DNA from: Fibrobacter sp.
Lineage (GTDB): Bacteria > Fibrobacterota > Fibrobacteria > Fibrobacterales > Fibrobacteraceae
Assembly: GCF_017551775.1 (NCBI RefSeq)
Contig: NZ_JAFZKX010000007.1
Coordinates: 1-34,227, forward strand
Direction of reading: 5' to 3'
DNA length: 34,227 nt
The translations under genes and the position numbers were made by a program. Under the pieces are notes generated by a model, which saw only the letters and a list, made by a program, of their open reading frames with translations, was not told the origin of the DNA and did no database searches. Of the stretch, positions 1 through 9,314 are shown piece by piece (positions within the stretch are counted from its first letter, which is position 1; every line of letters starts with the position of its first letter).

Positions 1-1
1 C

Positions 2-208
2 GACGACATCAAGGCCAAGAAGGACAACGGCACCAAGGAAGAAATCAAGGCCGCTATGGACAAGCTCCAGGGCATGATCAGCTCCATGGCTCAGGCTGCC
101 GGTGCAAACCAGGCTCAGCCGGGTCCGCAGCCGGGTGCTTCCGAACAGCCGAAGAACGACAAGAAGGGTGACGGCCCGGAAGTCGTCGACGCTGAAGTCG
201 TTGACTAA
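2..208 (+). CDS. dnaK: Molecular chaperone DnaK (Hsp70), C-terminal end only
   Basis: An open frame enters from the left edge and ends at a TAA at 206-208. The 68 visible residues are a charged helical stretch followed by a Gly/Pro/Gln-rich linker and the acidic ending EVVDAEVVD, which is the typical disordered tail of bacterial DnaK. The helical part matches the end of the lid subdomain. The ATPase and substrate-binding domains lie outside the window. dnaJ follows on the same strand 141 bp later, the common dnaK-dnaJ order, which supports the call. DnaK is the ATP-dependent cytoplasmic Hsp70 that DnaJ stimulates. Confidence 0.88.
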   Translation, partial: DDIKAKKDNGTKEEIKAAMDKLQGMISSMAQAAGANQAQPGPQPGASEQPKNDKKGDGPEVVDAEVVD

Positions 209-258
209 TTAGGCTACGGCGGGTAATCGGTGTGTCGCCGGTTATCGGCCGCATACAG

Positions 259-295
259 AAAGGATTGGCTCTCTTTTAGGGAGCAATCCTTTTTG
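259..295 (+). terminator. Intrinsic terminator after dnaK
   Basis: An AAGGATTG-type stem with a one-base bulge pairs with GAGCAATCCTT and is followed by a short T tract. It lies 50 bp after the dnaK stop and before dnaJ, so dnaJ may be transcribed partly by read-through or from its own promoter in the AT-rich stretch 297-330. Confidence 0.6.
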
Positions 296-349
296 CGTAA
301 AAAGAGAATACAGTTTTTTGATTAAGAATCGCGACGAAGTGAGCGAAGT

Positions 350-1495
350 ATGGCAGAGAAAAGAGATTATTACGAAGTTCTAGGTGTCGGTAAGGACGCA
401 AGTGCTGACGAGATCAAGCACGCGTACAAGAAGCTTGCCATCAAGTACCACCCGGACAAGAACCCGGGCGACAAGGAAGCCGAAGAAAAGTTCAAGGAGG
501 CGGCCGAGGCCTACGACGTGCTCAGCAACCCCGAGAAGCGCAAGAACTACGACCAGTTCGGTTTCAACGCCCCGGGCGGTGGCTTTGGCGGCGGAGGATT
601 CGGCGGACAGGGCTTCAGCTTCGAAGATATCTTCTCGCAGTTCGGCGACATTTTCGGCGGCGGGTTCGGCTTTGGCGGCGGTGGCCGCAGAGGCGGCGGT
701 CGCAAAGCGGGACCTCCGCGCGGTAACGACTTGCAGATCAAGGTGGCGCTCAGCTACAAGGAAATCTTCGAGGGTTGCACCAAGAAGGTGCGCCTGAAAC
801 GCTATACTCCCTGTACGGAATGTAACGGCAAGGGCGGCACGAACATCAAGACTTGCGATACCTGTAAGGGTACGGGTCGAGTGCGCCGCGTGTCTGGCGG
901 TTTCTTCCAGATGGTTTCCGAGAGTGCCTGCCCCACCTGTAACGGTATGGGCGAAGTCATCTCGAATCCGTGTAGCCATTGCCGCGGCGAGGGCCGTGTG
1001 CAGGAAACGGAAGAAATCTCCATCAAGATTCCGGCGGGCGTTGCCGAAGGCCAGTACCTGAACCTGCGTGGCGAAGGCAACTGCGGGCCTCGCGGCGGTG
1101 CCTGCGGCGACTTGCTGGCGGTCATTGCCGAAAAGCCCGACGACTTCTACACCCGCGAAGGTGACGATTTGCACTGCGAAATCAAGGTGCCGGTCCACAA
1201 ACTGGTCCTTGGCGGAACGCAGCGAATCCCGACGCTGGACGGTGGCGAAGTGCAGATCAAGATTGCGGCCGGAACCCAGGCCGGGAGCATCTTGCGCCTG
1301 CGCGAACAGGGCCTGTACCCGCTGAACAAGCGCGGCGACCGCGGAAGCCTCTACGTGAACATCGGCGTGGAAATCCCGAAGGACCTTAGCCGCGAAGAGA
1401 AGGAACTCTACCAGAAACTCGCGGAACTGCGGCACGACAAGGAAACCGCGCAGGAAGAAAGTTTCCTCGAGAAGATGAAGAACCTGTTTAAGTAA
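350..1495 (+). CDS. dnaJ: Chaperone protein DnaJ (Hsp40, type I)
   Basis: The 381-residue protein has the full type I architecture. The N-terminal J domain (about residues 6-70) carries the HPD motif at 34-36, which stimulates the DnaK ATPase. A Gly/Phe-rich linker follows (about 75-120). The zinc-finger domain has four CxxCxGxG-type repeats with cysteines at 155/158, 169/172, 194/197 and 208/211. The C-terminal substrate-binding domain completes it. Length is normal for the family. It acts in the cytoplasm, delivering unfolded clients to DnaK, which is encoded just upstream. The ATG at 350 starts the J domain directly; only a weak purine-rich ribosome binding site is visible. A large opposite-strand frame across the gene is a shadow of its biased codons. 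Confidence 0.97.
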   Translation: MAEKRDYYEVLGVGKDASADEIKHAYKKLAIKYHPDKNPGDKEAEEKFKEAAEAYDVLSNPEKRKNYDQFGFNAPGGGFGGGGFGGQGFSFEDIFSQFGDIFGGGFGFGGGGRRGGGRKAGPPRGNDLQIKVALSYKEIFEGCTKKVRLKRYTPCTECNGKGGTNIKTCDTCKGTGRVRRVSGGFFQMVSESACPTCNGMGEVISNPCSHCRGEGRVQETEEISIKIPAGVAEGQYLNLRGEGNCGPRGGACGDLLAVIAEKPDDFYTREGDDLHCEIKVPVHKLVLGGTQRIPTLDGGEVQIKIAAGTQAGSILRLREQGLYPLNKRGDRGSLYVNIGVEIPKDLSREEKELYQKLAELRHDKETAQEESFLEKMKNLFK

Positions 1496-1499
1496 AAGA

Positions 1500-1522
1500 G
1501 ATCCCCGCCCGGAGGCGGGGAT
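1500..1522 (-). terminator. Hairpin terminator, probably for the minus-strand gene ending at 1590
   Basis: A GC-rich 9-bp stem (ATCCCCGCC / GGCGGGGAT) with a 4-nt loop. Read on the minus strand it is followed by ATCTCTTTT, a weak T tract. It lies between the convergent dnaJ and the 1590-3392 gene. Confidence 0.5.
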
Positions 1523-1536
1523 GACATGAGTGTACG

Positions 1537-1567
1537 AATCCCGGACAGCGATGCCCGGGATTTTTTT
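1537..1567 (+). terminator. Intrinsic terminator after dnaJ
   Basis: An AATCCCGG / CCGGGATT stem is followed directly by seven T residues. It lies 42 bp after the dnaJ stop and is the second of two hairpins in the convergent intergenic region. Confidence 0.8.
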
Positions 1568-1589
1568 ATTTCAGGTTCTTAGTGGTCTA

Positions 1590-3392
1590 CTAAAAGTAAA
1601 CGCCGTAGTTGGGGCGCGATTTCGGGCTGCGGCCCTTTATGTCGTATTTGCGGGCGCGGTCTAGTTTGAACGGGACCGGGGCGACAGCCTTGCGGATATT
1701 GACCGTTCCGTCATTCCACTTGCCGATCAGGACGATGTCATCCTTGTTGCCCTGGAGAAGTTCTGTCACGCGGGTCTTGAATGTCGAATCCGTAAACCAG
1801 CCTTCGAACGTATAGCCATCCTTCGTGGGCTCGTTTAGGACATACGTGGAAGAATCCGCATAGCGGTAGGTCGGATTCTTTTTCCATACGTACTTGTAAT
1901 TGCCGTCATTCACGTAGGTGATGGAATAGCCGCTTTCCCAACGGGCGAAATACTTCTGGTTGCCTTCCGCTGTAGAGGGAATCTTTTGCGCGGGCTTCGT
2001 GAAGTTCGTGTCGAGGAACCAGCCTTCGAACACATCGTTCTCCTTCACCGCGGGCTTCAGGGCGACCTCTTGCTTGGGCGTATAGTAGCCTGGGTTGGAG
2101 GGATTTGTGCCGCCATGCAATCTGTACGTGATGTCGTAAAATGCGCCGCTCAGTTTCGGGTAGGCATCTCCGGTGTTCTGCACCCATATGGGAATTTCGG
2201 TCGAGTCCTTCAGTTTTTTCAAGACCGTCCCGTTGGAAAATTCCGTAGCAGATGCGGGTGTGCCCTTGAAGCCTTCATTCGTGTAATTGCCTGGATAGAA
2301 TACGTTTTTTATAGACACGTCGCGTGCCGAGAGAAGCTGGCACAATTTCTCAAGTTGCAGGCCAATACCCGAAAACTTCTCCGTTATGTCGATTTTCCCA
2401 TTGTAGAAGGAATTCTTGACCAGAATATTGTCGGCGATACCTACAAGGCCGCCACCTTGCTGACCCATCAGGTATCCGGTAGAATAGGAGTTTTCTATCT
2501 GCATGTAAAAATGGTTCATATCGTCAAAGGAGCTATAAGCTGCGGGGTTTCGGTCCGGTTCGGGGTCCGGTGCGGCCGGGTCTAGGCATAAATCGCCTCG
2601 CATATCGGCGTAACCCACAAGCCCACCTACATAGCCATTTGTGCCGACCACGGTCGCCGTGCTATATACATTCTTGAGTTTAAGTTTTCCCTGTTGAATG
2701 TTAGACACAAAAGCGCCCGGGTTTTCACCGCTGAAATACGAATCCTTAATTCCAAGATTCTGGATAACTGCAGGGTAATAATCAATCATTTCAACCAGGC
2801 CCACATTGCCATACAGGCCCGAGATGGTGTGGCCGTTCCCCTCGATGACGCCGTTAAGTATTTTAAACGGTTTCCACCAGTAGTAATCGCCCGTGTTTGC
2901 AAAACCATCGGACGCGAGCACGTTCTCGTTGACGACGATATCGTCTTCGATGAAAATACAGACTTGCGTTCTTAGTGTATCGAGTATGTTTGCAGCCCCG
3001 TAAAGTTCGGCCGCATTGTGAATCAGCAAGCAGCCAGCATCGTCTTTCTCGGGTTCCTTCGAAACGACACCCCAGCGCGCATGGAGTTTCAATTTTCCGG
3101 AAGCATTATTGGGCGTGTCAAATGGGTAAAGAGCTTTCTTCTTGAAGTTATCGGCAAGAGGTGTGGTTTTCGTCGTATACCAGCCCAAAAATTCTGCGCC
3201 ATCCTTGGTAGGAGCAAACAGGTCATACACAACGGAGCTTGTCTTGTCGTATATAATGAAGGAGCGGTTATCCGGATTGTTTACGCCACCCTGCAGGTCA
3301 TAATCGATATAGACGGTATCGCCTTGATTAATGGCGAAGGCCGGCGCTGCGATAAAAAAGCTAGCTAAAAGGCAATATAAGACGTGTCTCAC
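1590..3392 (-). CDS. Secreted protein with InlB B-type repeats and GLUG-like beta-helix
   Basis: The start is a GTG at 3392, chosen because a strong AAGGAGG site lies just upstream and a clear signal peptide follows (about residues 1-20, ending AAPAFA). Three Listeria-Bacteroides (InlB B) repeats are visible: one near the N-terminus and two near the C-terminus. Each has the signature of a xxGGT-like strand, KDGYTFEGWF-type turn and GKW/ARW end. Between them lies a right-handed beta-helix-like region with GLUG-type motifs (NGYVGGLVGYAD, GQQGGGLVGIAD). The last 20 residues (YDIKGRSPKSRPNYGVYF) resemble the C-terminal region of many secreted Fibrobacter proteins, suggesting specialised export or surface attachment. 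The role is probably adhesion or surface display; the ligand is unknown. A TATATTGT box lies upstream near 3425-3440. Confidence 0.8.
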   Translation of the reverse strand: MRHVLYCLLASFFIAAPAFAINQGDTVYIDYDLQGGVNNPDNRSFIIYDKTSSVVYDLFAPTKDGAEFLGWYTTKTTPLADNFKKKALYPFDTPNNASGKLKLHARWGVVSKEPEKDDAGCLLIHNAAELYGAANILDTLRTQVCIFIEDDIVVNENVLASDGFANTGDYYWWKPFKILNGVIEGNGHTISGLYGNVGLVEMIDYYPAVIQNLGIKDSYFSGENPGAFVSNIQQGKLKLKNVYSTATVVGTNGYVGGLVGYADMRGDLCLDPAAPDPEPDRNPAAYSSFDDMNHFYMQIENSYSTGYLMGQQGGGLVGIADNILVKNSFYNGKIDITEKFSGIGLQLEKLCQLLSARDVSIKNVFYPGNYTNEGFKGTPASATEFSNGTVLKKLKDSTEIPIWVQNTGDAYPKLSGAFYDITYRLHGGTNPSNPGYYTPKQEVALKPAVKENDVFEGWFLDTNFTKPAQKIPSTAEGNQKYFARWESGYSITYVNDGNYKYVWKKNPTYRYADSSTYVLNEPTKDGYTFEGWFTDSTFKTRVTELLQGNKDDIVLIGKWNDGTVNIRKAVAPVPFKLDRARKYDIKGRSPKSRPNYGVYF

Positions 3393-3481
3393 GGTTCCTC
3401 CTTAGTCGGGGTTATGTAACACCCTTTTGCACAATATATATTTTTTTCGGCACGCAAGCGAGGCTTTCAATTCACGCAGGG

Positions 3482-3991
3482 CTAAAAATAGACGATGGGG
3501 AAACCTTCGCGGTATTCCTTGACGATATACGGGTGCGTTTTGGTGTACTCGAATATTTTTTCGCCGAGGCCGTTTTTTACGAGGTCAATGAGTGCCTGGT
3601 TTGGAACCGCGCCGATGGAGGGGCATGTGGGCGTGAGCGCGATGACGAGCTTTCCGCCCTTGTCCATGATGCGCAGCGGCCAGATGCTACAATCGAAGGG
3701 CTTGTCCTCCCCTTTCAGGATGCAGCCCTTTTGCGGGTCGAGGAATGTACACGGGACTTCTTCTTCGGGGGCGGCGGTGCGGTAGTTGTTCTCGAGGACG
3801 AGGCGGAAGGCATCCTGGGCACCGTCTGAAGCGGGCGCGAACTCCCCCACTACGCCGTATTCATTGGGCCGGCTCAGTTTTTCTGCAACCTCAGGCGGAA
3901 AAAGCGGAGTTTCCCAGAGGCTCTGCCGGCGGAAAGAGCAGCAGAACTTGCAGGCGGCGCAGGTGTTTTTGGACAAGATAGATGAAAGCAT
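3482..3991 (-). CDS. YkgJ-type cysteine-cluster (metal-binding) protein
   Basis: A 169-residue protein with the N-terminal cluster CAACKFCC (Cys 11, 14, 17, 18) and further cysteines at 81, 90, 101 and 123 in the spacing typical of the YkgJ/UPF0153 zinc- or iron-chelating family. Its biochemical function is not established. The start is the ATG at 3991, which shares its A with the TAA of the upstream gene (TAATG) and has a GGAAGG site 6 nt before it, so it is translationally coupled. The same frame stays open far upstream inside the neighbouring gene, but that extension has no protein-like character. It is the last gene of a tgt > DUF2156 > YkgJ set. Confidence 0.82.
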   Translation of the reverse strand: MLSSILSKNTCAACKFCCSFRRQSLWETPLFPPEVAEKLSRPNEYGVVGEFAPASDGAQDAFRLVLENNYRTAAPEEEVPCTFLDPQKGCILKGEDKPFDCSIWPLRIMDKGGKLVIALTPTCPSIGAVPNQALIDLVKNGLGEKIFEYTKTHPYIVKEYREGFPIVYF

Positions 3992-4986
3992 TATGCACCT
4001 TCCGACAAAACAGTTGCGTGGCACTTGTCGAGGATAGTCAGCGGGTAGTATGAGAGTTTCGCCTTGCGGAGTCCTTCTATCCCGATGTCCTCTTCTCGGT
4101 TGATAAGCCTTGCACCGGAGAGCGTGGCGGCAAACATCTTGTTGATGACGGCATAGCCGCCGTCGTTGGCATATTCGTCGATGACTTTCTCGAAATGGAT
4201 GTCCCACACGCCGGGAATGATTGGGGAAGCCATGGTCATGCCCACGGGCTTTCCACCGACGTAAAGTATTGCGCCTTTCATGCCGAGCGCTTCGAAGTTC
4301 TGCAGCGCCTCTTCGATGGCGCAGTATTCCGCAAAGCGGGACTTTTCGTCTTCGGAGCGCTCCGCCCATGCGGCCTCTTCGCATTCGCAGGAGGGCTCGC
4401 AGGGTTCTGAAGATTCCGCCGCAGCCCCGTTGTTCATCCAGAGCTTTTCCACCTGCAGGGCATCTGCCATGTTTTCCTGGGTGATTTCCCGCAGTTCGTA
4501 GTTTGCGTAGGTGCGGCTGAATCTGGAAATGTGGTTCCGCTTTTTGCGGTAGGTGGTTCCAGGTAGGTTCGCCAGGCTTTCCGCAGAATAGAGGTAATCG
4601 CTGTCGCCGCGGTTCTCCGCAAAACGGATGACGGCGATTTCGGCCGCAGATTGCCCACCGAAATAATCGCGCAAAATCTGTGCGCGGGGCTCGTCCACCA
4701 GGCAAAATTCCAGAGGCCGGCCTGATTCCGCTGCATCTTGGGCGATTAACGCCAGCGCTGCCCGCGGGTCATCTGCCCCAAGCGGGAAGGCATACCCCCT
4801 GCGGCTACCCTGCCCGTTGTAATAGCGGAACAGGAACCCCTCTTGCAGCGCGATTTCCGTACCATATTTTTTGCGGAGCAGGAAGATGTTTGCGAAAGAG
4901 GCATCGCTGCCCATATAACCCGCTTCGGCCACCGCGCTTGTCACGGCAATCCGGTCTGGAATTTCTGGCGGGCGAAAATGGAGCAT
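3991..4986 (-). CDS. DUF2156 (phosphatidylglycerol lysyltransferase C-terminal-like) protein
   Basis: A 331-residue protein with the double GNAT-like fold signature of DUF2156/PF09924. It contains the KKRNHISRF-type segment at about 148-156 and the family ending INREEDIGIEGLRKAKLSYYP at 295-314, split here only by ordinary residues. Relatives transfer aminoacyl groups from aminoacyl-tRNA, as MprF does to lipids, but this soluble form lacks membrane segments and its acceptor is unknown. An unusual acidic insertion at about 187-215 holds Cys 196, 200 and 202. It sits 23 bp after tgt and overlaps the YkgJ-type gene by one base, so the three are probably one operon. Confidence 0.82.
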   Translation of the reverse strand: MLHFRPPEIPDRIAVTSAVAEAGYMGSDASFANIFLLRKKYGTEIALQEGFLFRYYNGQGSRRGYAFPLGADDPRAALALIAQDAAESGRPLEFCLVDEPRAQILRDYFGGQSAAEIAVIRFAENRGDSDYLYSAESLANLPGTTYRKKRNHISRFSRTYANYELREITQENMADALQVEKLWMNNGAAAESSEPCEPSCECEEAAWAERSEDEKSRFAEYCAIEEALQNFEALGMKGAILYVGGKPVGMTMASPIIPGVWDIHFEKVIDEYANDGGYAVINKMFAATLSGARLINREEDIGIEGLRKAKLSYYPLTILDKCHATVLSEGA

Positions 4987-5009
4987 ACTTACCTATTAGA
5001 AAAAAGATT

Positions 5010-6523
<1,514 letters not shown>

Positions 6524-6588
6524 TTTAGCCCGCGCTATGGGACAAAAAAAATATATATTTCCTGATAAACTCGGATTGGTGCGCTTCA

Positions 6589-7260
6589 ATGAAACAGGCG
6601 TTTAAAATAGCATTACTGCTCATTATTGCTTTTGCAACGATAGTTACAACCGTTTTTATCGTAAAGAAGCTGAGTTCGCCCGATTCCAGTGGGGTAAAAA
6701 TTACGAGCGCGTTCGTGGAACATCAAATCAGCGAAATCTCGGAATTGGCAACCCTGCACCACCACTACCGCAAGAACGCGAACTACCAGGACGCCAAGAA
6801 ACTCCTGGAGTATATGCCCGAATGGTGGATTAACCAGTCCATAAAGGAGTTTGTTCTGGTATACGAGGGCGACGTGAAGCTCGGTTACGACCTGAAGGAT
6901 ATCAAGATTAATGTCGAACCTGTCACGAGGACCATATTTATCTACCTTCCCGAGCCGAAAATCCTGAGCCACAGCATCGATTTTGAGAGCATCAAGGTCT
7001 TGTGGGAAAAGAGCGGCTGGCTCAACAACATCAAGTTCGAGGACTTCAAGCGGTTCTTTATCGCCGAACAGAAAAAGTACGAACAAGAGAATATCGACGA
7101 GCTGAAACGCAGGGCTCGTGAACACGCCATGCATATCATTCTGCTCTATCTCGGTTCCGCCGTCAAGCTGGCCGAAATCGACGAAAACGCCCAGAAATCC
7201 TTTGTCGATCGATGGCTACACCCCAACGACGGGTATCATATAACGATAGAGTCGAAGTAG
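6589..7260 (+). CDS. DUF4230 domain membrane-anchored protein
   Basis: A 223-residue protein. Residues 7-26 form one N-terminal membrane anchor. The rest resembles DUF4230 (PF14014): a beta-rich region with YEGDVKLGYDLKDIKINVEP, followed by an LPEPKIL segment and a helical C-terminal region rich in charged residues. Members are found in Bacteroidota and Firmicutes; their function is unknown. The ATG at 6589 is the first in frame and starts directly before the membrane segment. It is divergently placed from the lipoprotein-tgt operon, with no strong terminator seen after its stop. Confidence 0.75.
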   Translation: MKQAFKIALLLIIAFATIVTTVFIVKKLSSPDSSGVKITSAFVEHQISEISELATLHHHYRKNANYQDAKKLLEYMPEWWINQSIKEFVLVYEGDVKLGYDLKDIKINVEPVTRTIFIYLPEPKILSHSIDFESIKVLWEKSGWLNNIKFEDFKRFFIAEQKKYEQENIDELKRRAREHAMHIILLYLGSAVKLAEIDENAQKSFVDRWLHPNDGYHITIESK

Positions 7261-7316
7261 GCTGTACTTGTTAAGTGGCCTGACGTCTTTTAAATTTTGC
7301 TAGTTTACTGCACAAA

Positions 7317-7351
7317 TTGTCACTCACTGACAAAAATTTTTGTTATATTTG
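7317..7351 (+). promoter_or_regulatory. parE-parC promoter with inverted-repeat operator candidate
   Basis: A TATATTTG box at 7344-7351 fits the TAnnTTTG promoter element. Upstream at 7317-7333 is a perfect inverted repeat, TTGTCA-CTCAC-TGACAA, in the position where a repressor or the -33/-35 contact would lie. The implied leader to the parE ATG is about 110 nt. The rest of 7261-7463 shows no gene. Confidence 0.5.
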
Positions 7352-7463
7352 AAGAAAAGGGCGAACTGCGGCATGTGGTCCGAGTTTGCCTGTCAAATTT
7401 TCCTAAAATTGGCGAAAAAAGGCACTTTTTTAGTTTTTGCAAAAGCAAGTGAATAGGTAAGAA

Positions 7464-9314
7464 ATGGCTGTAAAATACGATAAGGACAGCATCAAGACTC
7501 TAGATTGGTACGAACACATTAGGCTCCGCCCCGGTATGTACATCGGCAAGCTGGGCGACGGCCAGAGCCCCGACGACGGTATCTACGTTCTCGCGAAGGA
7601 AGTCATCGACAACTCCATCGACGAGTTCGCCATGGGCGCGGGCAAGAAGATTGAAATCGACATGGAAGACCACAGCTGCCGCGTGCGCGACTACGGCCGC
7701 GGCATCCCGCTCGAAAAGGTCATCGACTGCGTGTCGAAGATGAATACGGGCGGCAAGTACGACTCCGAAGCCTTCCAGAAGTCCGTCGGCATGAACGGCG
7801 TGGGTACCAAGGCGGTGAACGCCCTTTCCACCAAGTTTATCGTACAAAGTTTCCGCGACGGCAAGGTCAAGCGCGCCGAATTCAGCAAGGGCATTTTGGT
7901 AAAGGATTTCAAGATTGCCCCGACAAACGAGAAAAACGGCACCGAAATCTATTTCGAACCCGATAACGAGCTGTTCAAGAACTTCCGCTTCCTCCCCGCC
8001 TACATGGAAGAGAAGATCTGGAACTACGCCTACCTGAACAACGGGCTCACGCTGGTGATGAACGGCAAGGATTACAATAGCCCCAACGGGCTCTTGGACC
8101 TGCTCCACAGCCGCACCGACGATACTATCCGCTACGAGGTCATCCACTGCAAGGGCAAGGACCTGGAATTCGCCATCACCCACTCCAACGTGGAAGGCGA
8201 GCACTACTTCAGCTTCGTGAACGGCCAGCACACCACCCAGGGCGGCACCCACCAGGCGGCTTTCCGCGAGGGTCTCGTGAAGGGCGTGCGCGACCACTTC
8301 AAGAAGGAATTCGACGCCTCCGACGTGCGCAACTGCATTATCGGGGCGATTTCCGTGCGCATCCAGGAACCGGTTTTCGAATCGCAGACCAAGACGAAGC
8401 TCGGTAGCACCACCACGGCCCCGAACGGCCCCGCGCTCCGCACCTGGATCGTGGATTTCGTGGCCCGCGAGCTCGACAACTACCTGCACAAGAACGAAGA
8501 TACGGCCAAGAAGCTCCTGGAACGCATCACGCAGAACGAAAAACTGCGCAAGGAACTGGCCGGCGTCAAGAAACTGGCCAACGAACGCGCCAAGAAGGCG
8601 AACCTCAACAACAAGAAACTCCGCGACTGCAGCGTGCACCTCACCGACGCGAAGAACCCGCTCAAGAGCGAGACGATGATCTTCATTACCGAGGGTAATT
8701 CCGCATCGGGTACCATCACGACGGCTCGTAACCCCAAAACCCAGGCGGTGTTCAGCCTGCGCGGTAAGCCGAAGAACAGCTACGGCCTTTCGAAGAAGAT
8801 CGTGTACGAAAACGAGGAATGGAACCTTTTGCAGGCGGCCCTCAACATCGAAAACGGGCTCGAGGACCTGCGCTACGACAAAGTGATTATCGCGACCGAT
8901 GCTGACGTGGACGGTATGCACATCCGCCTTCTGGTGATGACGTTCTTCCTGCAGTTCTTCCCGGAACTCGTGCAGGAAAAGCACCTCTACATTCTGCAGG
9001 CCCCGCTGTTCCGCGTGCGTAACCGTAAGGACAAGAAAAAGACGTTCTACTGTTACGACGAAGAGGAACGCGACAACGCCGCGAAGGAAATCAACAAGAA
9101 AGATTTGGAAATCACGCGCTTCAAAGGCCTCGGTGAAATGGATTCCGAGGACTTCAAGCTGCTCATCGGCGAAAACATGCACCTGGAGACGGTCACCATG
9201 CCGAACGACGCCTCCCTGGGCAAGCTCCTGGAATACTACATGGGCAAGAACACGCAGGCCCGCCAGGACTACATCGTCGAAAACCTGCGCACCGAAGCCG
9301 TGGAGGAACTCTAG
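7464..9314 (+). CDS. parE: DNA topoisomerase IV subunit B (ParE-like type IIA topoisomerase ATPase)
   Basis: A 616-residue type IIA topoisomerase B subunit. The GHKL ATPase domain shows EVIDNSIDE (46-54), DYGRGIPL (76-83) and [13 protein letters not shown] (110-122). The TOPRIM domain shows EGNSASG starting at E410 (Asn replaces the usual Asp of EGDSA) and DADVD at 479-483, which binds magnesium. The wording [21 protein letters not shown] and the short length match the ParE branch of Bacteroidota-like organisms rather than gyrase B. With ParC it decatenates daughter chromosomes. The ribosome binding site AGGTAAG precedes the ATG. Its TAG stop abuts the parC ATG with no gap. Confidence 0.92.
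   Translation: MAVKYDKDSIKTLDWYEHIRLRPGMYIGKLGDGQSPDDGIYVLAKEVIDNSIDEFAMGAGKKIEIDMEDHSCRVRDYGRGIPLEKVIDCVSKMNTGGKYDSEAFQKSVGMNGVGTKAVNALSTKFIVQSFRDGKVKRAEFSKGILVKDFKIAPTNEKNGTEIYFEPDNELFKNFRFLPAYMEEKIWNYAYLNNGLTLVMNGKDYNSPNGLLDLLHSRTDDTIRYEVIHCKGKDLEFAITHSNVEGEHYFSFVNGQHTTQGGTHQAAFREGLVKGVRDHFKKEFDASDVRNCIIGAISVRIQEPVFESQTKTKLGSTTTAPNGPALRTWIVDFVARELDNYLHKNEDTAKKLLERITQNEKLRKELAGVKKLANERAKKANLNNKKLRDCSVHLTDAKNPLKSETMIFITEGNSASGTITTARNPKTQAVFSLRGKPKNSYGLSKKIVYENEEWNLLQAALNIENGLEDLRYDKVIIATDADVDGMHIRLLVMTFFLQFFPELVQEKHLYILQAPLFRVRNRKDKKKTFYCYDEEERDNAAKEINKKDLEITRFKGLGEMDSEDFKLLIGENMHLETVTMPNDASLGKLLEYYMGKNTQARQDYIVENLRTEAVEEL

Noticed and set aside
3992-4705. Upstream extension of the YkgJ-type frame inside the DUF2156 gene
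   Set aside because: The extension is Arg/Pro/Gly-rich shadow sequence; the coupled ATG at 3991 has a ribosome binding site and begins the family domain.
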